Assembly: GCA_964511215.1 (NCBI GenBank)
Contig: CAZEER010000010.1
Span: 1 to 43,289, forward strand
Reading direction: 5' to 3'
Source of the DNA: CAZEER01 sp964511215
GTDB taxonomy: Bacteria; Fidelibacterota; Marinisomatia; Marinisomatales; UBA1611
DNA length: 43,289 bases
Position 1 is the stretch's first letter. Each line of letters starts with the position of its first letter. Positions 5,671 through 14,313 of the stretch are shown here, piece by piece. The translations under genes and the position numbers were made by a program. The notes beneath the pieces are model-generated. The model had not been told where the DNA came from and made no database searches. It saw only the letters and a program-made list of their open reading frames with translations.

Positions 5671-8595
5671 ATGAGAGTTTTGATTTCCAATCTATTATTA
5701 TTTTCATACTTATTTTCTGACAACGTCTATTTTCAGCAGCATGTTGACTATGATATAAGTGTAGAGTTGGATGACAGTGCACACACACTTTCTGGATATG
5801 AAAAAATTGATTATATTAATAATTCGCCTGATACACTGAAGTTTATTTGGTTTCATATCTGGCCCAATGCCTATAAAAATGATTCTACCGCATTTGCAAT
5901 ACAGCAGCTACGCTTAGGACGTACAAGGTTCCATTTTAGTAAAGAAAAAGATCGTGGGTATATTGATAGCTTAAACTTTTCTGTAGATGGTAAACTACAA
6001 AAATGGGAATACCATTCTGAATGGAATGATGTGATAAAGGTGTACCTGGCAAGCCCTTTGTTACCGGGTAGAAGTGTTAGTATAGAGACACCATTCTTTG
6101 TAAAACTTCCTAAAATATTTTCTAGGCTAGGGCATAATGGGAAACATTATGAAATTACCCAATGGTACCCAAAGCCAGCAGTATATGATAAAAATGGATG
6201 GCACCCAATGCCTTACCTTACTATGGGTGAGTTTTACAGTGAGTTTGGCTCCTTCAATGTAAAAATAACCCTGCCAAAAGATTATAGAATTATGGCAACA
6301 GGGGATATTGTAAATGGAGAGAGCGAGCTTTCTTGGTTGGATTCCTTAGCTACGATTGGTGCTTCATTAAATAAACTCAAAGAGAAAGAATATAATAGTG
6401 CAATAAAAGCACTAAAAAAGGATCAAAAGAAAGATCAAAAAGAAAAGAGGGATAATGATAAGGTAGAAAAAAAGAGGCAATTAAAAACCATCCACTTTAG
6501 ACAAGAAAATGTTCATGACTTTGCATGGTTTGCAGACCCTAATTGGATTGTAGAAAAAGGAGTATTAACCCTTGATGAATCAAGAAATATTAATCTTTGG
6601 AGTATGTATCTACCAAAAAATGCAAAAACTTGGAAACGCTCCATAGAGTATTTACATGATGCAGGTCTTTGGTATAGTAAGTTTTTTGGAGATTATCCAT
6701 ATAATCATATCACTGCCGTAGATGGTGATATGTCTGCGGGTGGTGGTATGGAGTATCCCAATATAACGGTAATATCAAGGTCGACCTCAGAGAACTTGCT
6801 AGAGTATGTAATTATGCACGAAGTGGGTCACAACTGGTTATATGGTATTCTCGGAAGTAATGAGCGTGACTTTCCTTGGATGGATGAAGGATTGAACGAA
6901 TATTCAAATATCCGTTATTGGGAAAAAAAATATGCTGACAAAAATTATCAATTTGTTATCCAAGATTTCGTGCAAAATAAACTTGGGATAGGCAATGATC
7001 TTAGTATACATCAATTTAGTTATTTAAGATTTCCGGGTACAGCCATGAGCCAGGATCGTCAACCACTGAGTATTTCTTCAAATGAAAATTTCAATTTTAA
7101 TAACTATGGACAAAATTATACTAGACCAGCAGTGATGCTACGGTTTCTACAGCATTATATTGGTGAGGAAACAATGGATAAAGTTAATCAAGAGTATTTT
7201 GATACTTGGAAATTTCGTCATCCATATCCGGAAGATTATTTATCAATTTTTAAAAATTTTCATGAAGAAGATTTAGACTGGTTTTTTGACAATGTATTAA
7301 ATAAAACTACATACATAGATTATGCTTTAACAAAAAGTAATAAAGAATTTATCTTAACAAATCGTGGCACATTTAACGTGCCAGTTGAGATTGCTTTTTA
7401 CGATTATTCAGGAAAAGAAATTTCCAGATCATGGATAAGATCTGATGAAAAGAATCTCAAAATAGATGCACCATTAAACTCTATCAATGCAACTATCGAT
7501 CCAGATCAATATATGCCTGACATATACCGAGTTAATAATACCACTAAACGCAAACTCAGAGCTAATTTTGTTTTTGAGACACCAAATTATTATGACTATG
7601 ATTTAAATATAGTTCCCTGGATTTTTTCATATAATACTTACAATGGTTATACACCTGGACTAATATTTTGGAGTGGTTTTTCACCGGGTTATAAAAAACG
7701 TTCAACAATGTTTACTATCTTATATGATTCAGAACATCGAAAACCGGTTGGTAATATTATCCGTAGAAGAGGCTTTGATGGTTTCAGTATTTTCCATTCT
7801 GGATCATGGCATATAGAATTAGCATCTATTCAGGGTCGGAATGGTGCCCATTTTGGCTTTAATGGATTGATAAAGGAACCTTTAACGAAAAGTCCTGTGT
7901 CAAAAATCTATACTAATATTTTTTATCATAGCTTAGCTGGAGATTTATTTGATTCAACAAATCTCTATGATTCTGGTACTCACATAATTGGTAATATCAC
8001 TCTAGAAAAAAAATGGATACCTGATAGATTTAAAAATTATTTTATTGGTTCAGGCTTCAATGTGGGTGATAGGTTTGTAAATGGAAAGATATTTTCGGGT
8101 TTTAATTATCAATTAAATAAAAATATGGCAACTTCTTTTTTGGCAGAGTTGAGTAGCTTTATTCATGACAAAAAAATACCTAACCAATACAGATATTATT
8201 TATTTGGCAGTGTTGACCCAGATTTCCAGCAACTGGTAATAGACCGTAAGGGAGACAGTGGAAATCTAAAAGTTTTAGAGAATACATACCATGGTTATGG
8301 TATTAGAGGATTGAACCCTGATAACGTATTTCTGTCTTCAGATAAAACATTTTGGAGGATAAAAGTTGATCAGTCAGCGCCTCTCATTCCTGGTAAGGTC
8401 TTTTTAGATATGGCCGGTATGCCTGATGTTTTAGACTCACCTTATATAGCATCTGGTATTGTTATTGGGCCAGTGATAATTCCATTATATCAGAGTTGGG
8501 AAGAGTCAGATCCTTTTCTAAAAAATATGGATTGGATAAAAAAGAGAATACGATTTCAGATTGTATTTATAAGAGGGATTCAGTTTGATGGGTAA
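5671..8595 (+). CDS. M1 family metallopeptidase, secreted
   Basis: The 974-residue protein has an N-terminal signal-like segment (MRVLISNLLLFSYLFS) and an M1 aminopeptidase fold. The zinc site is H383-E384-V-G-H387 followed 19 residues later by E406 (WMDEGLNEY), the classic HExxH-x18-E arrangement. The substrate-binding GAMEN-like motif appears as GGGMEYPN with E361. About 400 further C-terminal residues after the catalytic region are beta-rich and end like an outer-membrane or surface domain. A Lys/Glu/Asp-rich insertion lies near residues 233-268, between the N-terminal beta domain and the catalytic domain. No T9SS tail is present. It follows the exported protein by 5 bases as last gene of the 3365-8595 operon. 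A role in trimming external peptides is inferred. Confidence 0.9.
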   Translation: MRVLISNLLLFSYLFSDNVYFQQHVDYDISVELDDSAHTLSGYEKIDYINNSPDTLKFIWFHIWPNAYKNDSTAFAIQQLRLGRTRFHFSKEKDRGYIDSLNFSVDGKLQKWEYHSEWNDVIKVYLASPLLPGRSVSIETPFFVKLPKIFSRLGHNGKHYEITQWYPKPAVYDKNGWHPMPYLTMGEFYSEFGSFNVKITLPKDYRIMATGDIVNGESELSWLDSLATIGASLNKLKEKEYNSAIKALKKDQKKDQKEKRDNDKVEKKRQLKTIHFRQENVHDFAWFADPNWIVEKGVLTLDESRNINLWSMYLPKNAKTWKRSIEYLHDAGLWYSKFFGDYPYNHITAVDGDMSAGGGMEYPNITVISRSTSENLLEYVIMHEVGHNWLYGILGSNERDFPWMDEGLNEYSNIRYWEKKYADKNYQFVIQDFVQNKLGIGNDLSIHQFSYLRFPGTAMSQDRQPLSISSNENFNFNNYGQNYTRPAVMLRFLQHYIGEETMDKVNQEYFDTWKFRHPYPEDYLSIFKNFHEEDLDWFFDNVLNKTTYIDYALTKSNKEFILTNRGTFNVPVEIAFYDYSGKEISRSWIRSDEKNLKIDAPLNSINATIDPDQYMPDIYRVNNTTKRKLRANFVFETPNYYDYDLNIVPWIFSYNTYNGYTPGLIFWSGFSPGYKKRSTMFTILYDSEHRKPVGNIIRRRGFDGFSIFHSGSWHIELASIQGRNGAHFGFNGLIKEPLTKSPVSKIYTNIFYHSLAGDLFDSTNLYDSGTHIIGNITLEKKWIPDRFKNYFIGSGFNVGDRFVNGKIFSGFNYQLNKNMATSFLAELSSFIHDKKIPNQYRYYLFGSVDPDFQQLVIDRKGDSGNLKVLENTYHGYGIRGLNPDNVFLSSDKTFWRIKVDQSAPLIPGKVFLDMAGMPDVLDSPYIASGIVIGPVIIPLYQSWEESDPFLKNMDWIKKRIRFQIVFIRGIQFDG

Positions 8596-8682
8596 TTCTT
8601 TGTTTTTGCAATAGAGTAAGTTTTGTAAATTCACATTCCCCAATACAATCTATAACAACCATTTAAGGTAGGTAAAAAGTCT

Positions 8683-9114
8683 ATGTCTAACTGGGATAAA
8701 AATGTATTTATAAACCATATGAGGGACCACTGCAATAGAGAAATTGCAAAAATAGGTGTCTCTATTATTGAATTTACAGAGCAATATGCGGATGATATAT
8801 CATGGGGGCGAGGTTCAGAACATGGTACACTCACCTTTAGATGTAATACAGATGTAGGACCATTACCTCTTTTTCATATGACATCAACTGGGCAACTAAA
8901 TCTTCAAATTAATTTTATGCGCAGTAAGGAAATACCGCCAATGGTCTTGCGCGATGTGGTTCTAAAATTAGAATCTAATTTTCTCCGTGATTATGATGAT
9001 ATAGAATATCCCAGTGATGTGTTTGTCTCTATGGATGAATTATTCCACACCGAAAATCAGTTAGAAAAATTTCTTAAAACTATGGAAGGTGCTACCTATA
9101 GATTGAGACAATAG
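8683..9114 (+). CDS. Conserved-looking hypothetical protein (143 aa)
   Basis: I do not recognise this family. The 143-residue product is soluble, without signal peptide, and has a mixed alpha/beta pattern. It has a WGRGSEHGTLTFRCNTDVG segment near 48-66 and a C-terminal amphipathic helix. A good ribosome-binding site (AGGTAGG) precedes the ATG. It stands alone: 87 bases separate it from the M1 gene and about 124 from the next gene. Coding character is supported by a full-length frame, a strong start region and base usage like its neighbours. Confidence 0.7.
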   Translation: MSNWDKNVFINHMRDHCNREIAKIGVSIIEFTEQYADDISWGRGSEHGTLTFRCNTDVGPLPLFHMTSTGQLNLQINFMRSKEIPPMVLRDVVLKLESNFLRDYDDIEYPSDVFVSMDELFHTENQLEKFLKTMEGATYRLRQ

Positions 9115-9238
9115 GCTTAGTTAACAATCCATTTATTTTTTTAAGAAAATGATTGTAAAAAAGCTATTATTTTTTCAGTCTTTAATTATATATAAACCGG
9201 ATTCAAATCCAAATAGAAAAAAATAAATACATACTAAA

Positions 9239-10537
9239 ATGAAAAATATTATAAAGAGTTTTATTTTAATTTTCTTTGTTACCTCTTGCGAAGATTCGGA
9301 AAGTGATGGCACAACTGTTAATCCATTTCTTGGAACTTGGTATTTAAATACTTTTGAGGAATTTGCTGAGTTTTCTGTTAATACTGACCAATCCGCAGTT
9401 CCAATAGGTCCTAACCTAGTTGGCTATAGGGCAATGGAGGGGGGTGTCTCGGTATCTGGAAGTGAAATAAATAGAATAGTCAGAAATGGATATCCTTATA
9501 ATATATATTATATAGGTACCGATTTTCCGATCGCTGTTTTTACAAATTATAGTTATTTAGATTTGGCGAGTTTTGATGATCCTCCGTCTGATTTTACAAT
9601 GTTTCAAATTGTAGGTGACTCAGCCCAAGTACAAGTTTATAGCAGTGATAGTACCTATTCTTACTATAGGGGAGCTATAGATTTAAATTGGAATATAGAC
9701 CCAACAGATAGTACTTGTCTGGAGTCAATAGATCAATCTGGTAATTTAAATTATTTTTCATTTAACTCTCCTGCATCTTTATATCAAATTGATGAATATG
9801 GTCATCCAACTGGATCAGAAACTGTAATGGTTGAGGGATCCCTTAGTTTCTCTTCAGTCGATATTGCAGCCAATACTGCAACAGATTTATATAATTTAAT
9901 ATATGGTATGTCTCTGAGTGATTTAATGGAATTAATGGGCGACAACGAAGACATGGCGAGTGAGGAGATCACCCTCACCATTTCTGATGATAATACCTAT
10001 ACAATAATTTTTACTGAAATGGAATATGATGACTATTATGAGGATACTACGGGGATAATTTATTCATCAGATACATGTTCTGGTGAGTGGACCATTAATG
10101 GTGATTCACTTTATATTGATCCTTCTACTGAAATCTGTAATGATGATGATGATTATTATTATTATGAAGGGGACTCCAGTGAGAGTCAAGAATTAATAGC
10201 ATTTGGTATTAATGAAAATGGGAATATAGAGGTGATTGATGCATTACAGAGTGGATTCTGTGAAGTAAATTTCAGCGTGATTGGTGGTGGCAACTATTAC
10301 GGCTATGATGAATTATCAGAAGAAGAATGTACGTCAGCATTTGAAAAAGAATTCGCACTGATATCTGGTAGTGCCGAATCTATAATGATGGGTTTTCGAA
10401 TGGAATTATCAAAAACTAATCCAAATTCGTTTCTAAGATCTACAATAGAATTCAATAATTTAATGATGAAAAAATTATTAAGTAATATTGGAGGTACCAT
10501 AGAAAAGAAATGGCTTTTCCCAGCTAGATCATTTTAA
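9239..10537 (+). CDS. Putative lipoprotein with lipocalin-like start, Asp/Tyr-rich
   Basis: The N-terminus is a lipoprotein signal with lipobox VTSC, making C17 the lipidated residue. The next part, NPFLGTWYLNT, resembles the first strand of lipocalin-like domains found in many FCB lipoproteins, and a second such unit around residues 245-330 includes SGEWTINGDSLYI. An acidic aromatic run (four Asp, four Tyr) lies near residues 301-309. The protein has 432 residues and is probably anchored to the outer membrane. It is a single-gene unit closed by a strong palindromic terminator. The function is unknown. Confidence 0.7.
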   Translation: MKNIIKSFILIFFVTSCEDSESDGTTVNPFLGTWYLNTFEEFAEFSVNTDQSAVPIGPNLVGYRAMEGGVSVSGSEINRIVRNGYPYNIYYIGTDFPIAVFTNYSYLDLASFDDPPSDFTMFQIVGDSAQVQVYSSDSTYSYYRGAIDLNWNIDPTDSTCLESIDQSGNLNYFSFNSPASLYQIDEYGHPTGSETVMVEGSLSFSSVDIAANTATDLYNLIYGMSLSDLMELMGDNEDMASEEITLTISDDNTYTIIFTEMEYDDYYEDTTGIIYSSDTCSGEWTINGDSLYIDPSTEICNDDDDYYYYEGDSSESQELIAFGINENGNIEVIDALQSGFCEVNFSVIGGGNYYGYDELSEEECTSAFEKEFALISGSAESIMMGFRMELSKTNPNSFLRSTIEFNNLMMKKLLSNIGGTIEKKWLFPARSF

Positions 10538-10558
10538 TAAATATTAATAAATATATGC

Positions 10559-10596
10559 TAAATGAAAAGCCCCATTTAAATGGGGCTTTTCATTTA
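10559..10596. terminator. Perfect 38-bp palindrome, bidirectional terminator
   Basis: The two 19-base arms are exact reverse complements centred on ATTTAAAT, with AAAAGCCCC and GGGGCTTTT flanks. It follows the lipoprotein gene by about 20 bases. It has the same length and design as the palindrome at 21-58 but a different stem sequence. Confidence 0.9.
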
Positions 10597-10638
10597 TATT
10601 TTCATAAAATATATTCTAATTTTTGATTAATATTATAA

Positions 10639-12225
10639 ATGAAAATAAAAATCATATCATTATCATTTGCACTAACTATTTTAGTTGCTAAAGATAATTT
10701 CTCTCAAGAATTACCTATTGGTTTAACCAGTGAAGAAAAAACAAGAGTCCATGAAATATATTCTATGGGAAGAAGTACTGACCCTCCTCCGGCACCTGTT
10801 CGTAATGTTGCAGAGTTTGAAAGAATGGAAGGAGTATTAGTCAGATATCCATTTGGAATTTCAACCGATTTAATAGCCGAAATGTCGGAAGATGTATCAA
10901 TTTATTGTTTAGTTTCATCAGGCCAGCAAAGTTCGGCAGCTAACGCGATGGAAAATGGTGGGGTTGATATGGAAAAGGTTGAATTTGTCATAGGGTCGAC
11001 CGATAGTTACTGGACCCGTGATTATGGGCCCTGGTGGGTGGTAAATGGCGAGGAAGATATGTCCATCGTAGATTTTACTTATAACAGACCTCGTCCCAAT
11101 GATAATGATGCTCCTCTGAAAATATCAAATTATTTAGGTGTGCCTTTCTATGCCTCAGATATTATCCATGCCGGTGGAAATTATATGACTGATGGCTTGG
11201 GTATTTCTGCATCATCTGATTTGGTTTTTGCTGAAAATGATATCCCTAATGAAGATATTTTTTCCCTTATGACAGATTACTATGGTATCAACACGTATCA
11301 CGTGGTAGATGATCCAAACAATACTTATATTGATCATATTGATTGTTGGGGGAAATATTTAAGTAATACTAAAGTATTGATAAGGGAAGTGCCAGAGAGT
11401 CATCCTCAGTATGACTCAATAGAAGAGATAGCAGAATATTTTTCTAGTTCATTAAATAAATGGAATGAGCCTTGGGAGCTTTATAGAGTATGGACGCCTA
11501 CGAATCAGCCTTATACAAATTCGTTAATCCTAAATGAAAAGGTATTGGTTCCAGTTACTGGGGGGAGCTGGGATGACGATGCGCTTGCTGTTTATGAGAA
11601 TGCCCTGCCTGGATACGAAATATTAGGTTTTTCTGGATCATGGGAATCAACAGACGCGCTTCATTGTCGTGTTAAGGGAATCCCTGATTTACAGATGTTA
11701 CAGATATTTCATAATCCTCTTAATAATGGTTCTGATCCTGATGGAAATGGATACAAAGTTGAAATCATACTAAAAGACTTAAGTCAGGCTGGTATAATCA
11801 ATGATTCTGTAAAAGTCTTTTGGAAAACGGAGGAGTTTTCTATATGGGAGGAAGAACAGTTATATATTTCAGATATTCCTGAAGAACCGAATAATTGGAT
11901 AGGGTGGATTCCTTCATTAGTAGATTCAAGTTTGATTCATTATTACATACAAGGGGCCGATTCTACGGGTCGTATCGAAAAATCTCCTCTAGCCGGATGG
12001 CATACGTTTTTTGCCCATCCAACAGATGCTTGTAATGACTGGGTTTTGGGCGATCTTGACAATTCAGGTGGTTTAAACATTATAGATATTTTACTTTTAT
12101 CTGAATTGGTAAATGATGGGCATGGATCTGGAATTTGCTCTGATTCAGTGTCAGATATAAATAATGATGATAGTATTACAGTTGTGGATGTTATTTTTTT
12201 GGTGAATATGATTTTTAACCTCTAG
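10639..12225 (+). CDS. Secreted peptidylarginine deiminase-like enzyme with dockerin-like C-terminus
   Basis: This belongs to the PAD_porph/agmatine-deiminase guanidino-hydrolase family, which converts arginine-type guanidines to citrulline-type ureides. A signal peptide (MKIKIISLSFALTILVA) points to export. Catalytic residues can be placed by eye against P. gingivalis PPAD: D128 (WTRDYGPWW), H233 and D235 (IDHIDCWGKY), N294 (YTNSLIL) and nucleophile C343 (DALHCRVKG). The HAGGNYMTDG block is also present. A beta-sandwich Ig-like domain occupies about 365-460. The last 58 residues (about 470-528) form two dockerin-like Ca-binding repeats, D472-L-D-N-S-G-G and DINNDDSITVVD. There is no T9SS sorting tail. 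Agmatine deiminases are cytoplasmic, so export favours protein or peptide arginine as substrate, but this is inferred. Confidence 0.85.
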   Translation: MKIKIISLSFALTILVAKDNFSQELPIGLTSEEKTRVHEIYSMGRSTDPPPAPVRNVAEFERMEGVLVRYPFGISTDLIAEMSEDVSIYCLVSSGQQSSAANAMENGGVDMEKVEFVIGSTDSYWTRDYGPWWVVNGEEDMSIVDFTYNRPRPNDNDAPLKISNYLGVPFYASDIIHAGGNYMTDGLGISASSDLVFAENDIPNEDIFSLMTDYYGINTYHVVDDPNNTYIDHIDCWGKYLSNTKVLIREVPESHPQYDSIEEIAEYFSSSLNKWNEPWELYRVWTPTNQPYTNSLILNEKVLVPVTGGSWDDDALAVYENALPGYEILGFSGSWESTDALHCRVKGIPDLQMLQIFHNPLNNGSDPDGNGYKVEIILKDLSQAGIINDSVKVFWKTEEFSIWEEEQLYISDIPEEPNNWIGWIPSLVDSSLIHYYIQGADSTGRIEKSPLAGWHTFFAHPTDACNDWVLGDLDNSGGLNIIDILLLSELVNDGHGSGICSDSVSDINNDDSITVVDVIFLVNMIFNL

Positions 12226-12394
12226 ACTGAATATTTGGAATAAAACAGTCTGACAGTTAATATTTCCACTGTTAATTACATTATTTGTTTATTGTGTAAA
12301 TTTTTAAAAAATATTCAAGATTTTTTTCATTTTCTATGGGTAAAAAAAATTGAAATAATCATATTTCTTTCTTATGCATAAACAAATCAACGAC

Positions 12395-12402
12395 TAAATT
12401 TG
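12395..12402 (+). promoter_or_regulatory. Possible FCB-type -7 element before tig
   Basis: TAAATTTG matches the Bacteroidota -7 consensus TAnnTTTG, 24 bases before the tig start. No clear -33 TTG is found at the usual distance. A sigma70-like pair (TTGAAA at 12350, TATGCA at 12374, 18 bases apart) is an alternative. The 200-base gap 12226-12425 otherwise shows only AT-rich DNA with short imperfect dyads. Confidence 0.25.
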
Positions 12403-12425
12403 CCAGCAAAATTTCAGGATATATA

Positions 12426-13715
12426 GTGAAAATTAAAGTTAACAAACCAAATGATCATACTAGAGAACTTGAAATAGATGTTTCTTGGGATGAAATTGAA
12501 TCTGATTTCAATATTTCTCTAAAAAAATTTAGCAAAAAAATAAAAATGCCTGGTTTCCGATCTGGTAAGATCCCACGAGATAGATTATTTAAACAATTCC
12601 GACCTAATATAGAAGCAGAATTCATGGAGCAAAATTTTCAAAAGTACTATCTAATGGCAATTCAACAAGAGGAGGTTGTCCCTGTAAACAAAGCAGAGAT
12701 TAAAGATGCACACTTTCATATGGATGAACATTTTTCTTTTACTGCAATTTTTGAAATTGAACCAGAAGTTAAATTACCAAAGTTGAAAAAGAATTCTTTA
12801 TCAGTTAATTATACCAATTATATTTATGATGAAAAAGATATAGAAGATGCCATTATGCAACTTCGTAAATCCAAGGGTACTATTGCAACAGTCGAAGATG
12901 GTGCGAAAGAAGGTGATTTTCTGGTTTGCACCTTACAAAAGCTTGATGAATCAGGAGTACCTATTATAGGGAAAAAATATGAAAAACAATATCTTAAGGT
13001 TGGGAAAGGATCTTTTACGGATAATCAAAAAGATAAATTGATTGGTTTGAATTCAGGTGGGTCCACTCGAATTAAACTTCCCAGTAAAGATGGGGGAGTC
13101 GAATCTGATTATGAATTAAGTGTTGACAATGTAGAGCGTGAGGTACTTCCTGAAATAAATGAAGAATTTTTTAAACAAATAAATCCTCAATTAAATTCAA
13201 TAGATGATCTAAAAATCGATGTAGAAAAAAAAATAAAAGAGAATTTTAAGGAACGCTCTAAAACTGCTTATGAACGAGATTTATCTGATGCATTGATTGA
13301 TCTTGTCAATCCATCCTTCGCCCCATCAATGATAGAAAATTATTTAGTAAATATCTTGGAAGATGTTAAAAAACAAAACAATGGAGAACCGTTGGATGAG
13401 CAAAAGGTTCGAGAGCATTATAAACCCGTTGCAGAGCGAAACATAAAATGGTATTCATTAAGAAAACAAATTATTAAGACACAGGACCTTAAAGTATCCA
13501 AACAAGATATTGATGTAGAGATTGAAAATTTGGTAAATAGAACACCGCAATCTGAAAAAGAAATAAGAAAATTCTATAAAAAACCAAGTAACCGACAAAG
13601 AATTGAGGATGACTTAATGGAAAAGAAAATCTTGGAATACCTAAAGCAATTTGCTAAAGTCAAAGAAGTAGAAGTCTACACAAAAGATATTCGTGGAAAA
13701 GAACATGAACATTGA
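12426..13715 (+). CDS. tig: Trigger factor, ribosome-associated chaperone
   Basis: The 429-residue length is standard. The N-terminal ribosome-binding domain (about 1-115) contains the signature GFRSGKIP at 43-50, which docks on ribosomal protein L23. A degenerate FKBP-type PPIase domain follows (about 150-245), and then the helical C-terminal chaperone arms, rich in Lys and Glu. The start is GTG with an AGGAT Shine-Dalgarno seven bases upstream. The 3' end overlaps the clpP start, the common tig-clpP-clpX arrangement linking nascent-chain folding with proteolysis. The FKBP domain is poorly conserved by eye, so prolyl isomerase activity may be weak. Confidence 0.95.
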   Translation: MKIKVNKPNDHTRELEIDVSWDEIESDFNISLKKFSKKIKMPGFRSGKIPRDRLFKQFRPNIEAEFMEQNFQKYYLMAIQQEEVVPVNKAEIKDAHFHMDEHFSFTAIFEIEPEVKLPKLKKNSLSVNYTNYIYDEKDIEDAIMQLRKSKGTIATVEDGAKEGDFLVCTLQKLDESGVPIIGKKYEKQYLKVGKGSFTDNQKDKLIGLNSGGSTRIKLPSKDGGVESDYELSVDNVEREVLPEINEEFFKQINPQLNSIDDLKIDVEKKIKENFKERSKTAYERDLSDALIDLVNPSFAPSMIENYLVNILEDVKKQNNGEPLDEQKVREHYKPVAERNIKWYSLRKQIIKTQDLKVSKQDIDVEIENLVNRTPQSEKEIRKFYKKPSNRQRIEDDLMEKKILEYLKQFAKVKEVEVYTKDIRGKEHEH

Positions 13716-14313
13716 TAAAAAAATATTAAACCAATTGGTACCTATCGTCGTTGAGCAGACTGGTAGGTCAGAAAGAGCATTCGATATCTATTCGAGGCTT
13801 CTTAAAGAACGGATTGTTTTTCTAGGTACTCCAATAGATGATTCTATCGCGTCACTTATTATTGCTCAGTTACTCTTTTTAGAGGCTGAGGACTCTGAAA
13901 AGGATATCTATTTATACATCAATTCTCCTGGAGGTATAATTACTTCTGGGATGGGGATCTATGATACTATGCAATATGTAAAGCCTGATATTTCAACTAT
14001 TTGTTTAGGACAAGCGGCAAGTATGGGTGCATTCCTACTCGCAGGTGGGACAAAAGGAAAGCGCTCTGCATTACCTAACTCAAGAATAATGATTCATCAA
14101 CCTATGGGTGGTGCAGAGGGGCAGGCAACTGATATAAAAATTCAGGCAGAAGAGATTATCAGGATAAAAAAACAATTGAACTCAATTTTAGCTAAAAATA
14201 CAGGTCAAACTTTGAAAAAAATTGAAAGTGATACGGATAGAGATAATTACCTTACCTCAAAAGAAGCAAAGAATTATGGTCTAATAGATACAATATTAAT
14301 AAAACGGAAATGA
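13705..14313 (+). CDS. clpP: ATP-dependent Clp protease proteolytic subunit
   Basis: ClpP forms a double heptamer that degrades proteins fed by ClpX. Counting from the ATG at 13705 (202 residues), the catalytic triad is S106 (QAASMGAF), H131 (IMIHQPMGG) and D180 (DRDNYLTS). An alternative GTG at 13693 in the same frame would add four residues. The ATG is preferred because GGAAAAG lies at suitable spacing and the family begins near this point. It overlaps the end of tig by 11 bases and the start of clpX by four (ATGA), so all three are translationally coupled. Confidence 0.96.
   Translation: MNIDKKILNQLVPIVVEQTGRSERAFDIYSRLLKERIVFLGTPIDDSIASLIIAQLLFLEAEDSEKDIYLYINSPGGIITSGMGIYDTMQYVKPDISTICLGQAASMGAFLLAGGTKGKRSALPNSRIMIHQPMGGAEGQATDIKIQAEEIIRIKKQLNSILAKNTGQTLKKIESDTDRDNYLTSKEAKNYGLIDTILIKRK

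Noticed and set aside
10141..10170. GAT/TAT triplet run as a possible microsatellite
   Set aside because: It is short, in frame, and encodes the Asp/Tyr run of the lipoprotein; no sign of contingency switching.
12224..12251. Terminator after the deiminase gene (AGACTG with CAGTCT)
   Set aside because: Only six base pairs, a 16-base loop and no T tract.
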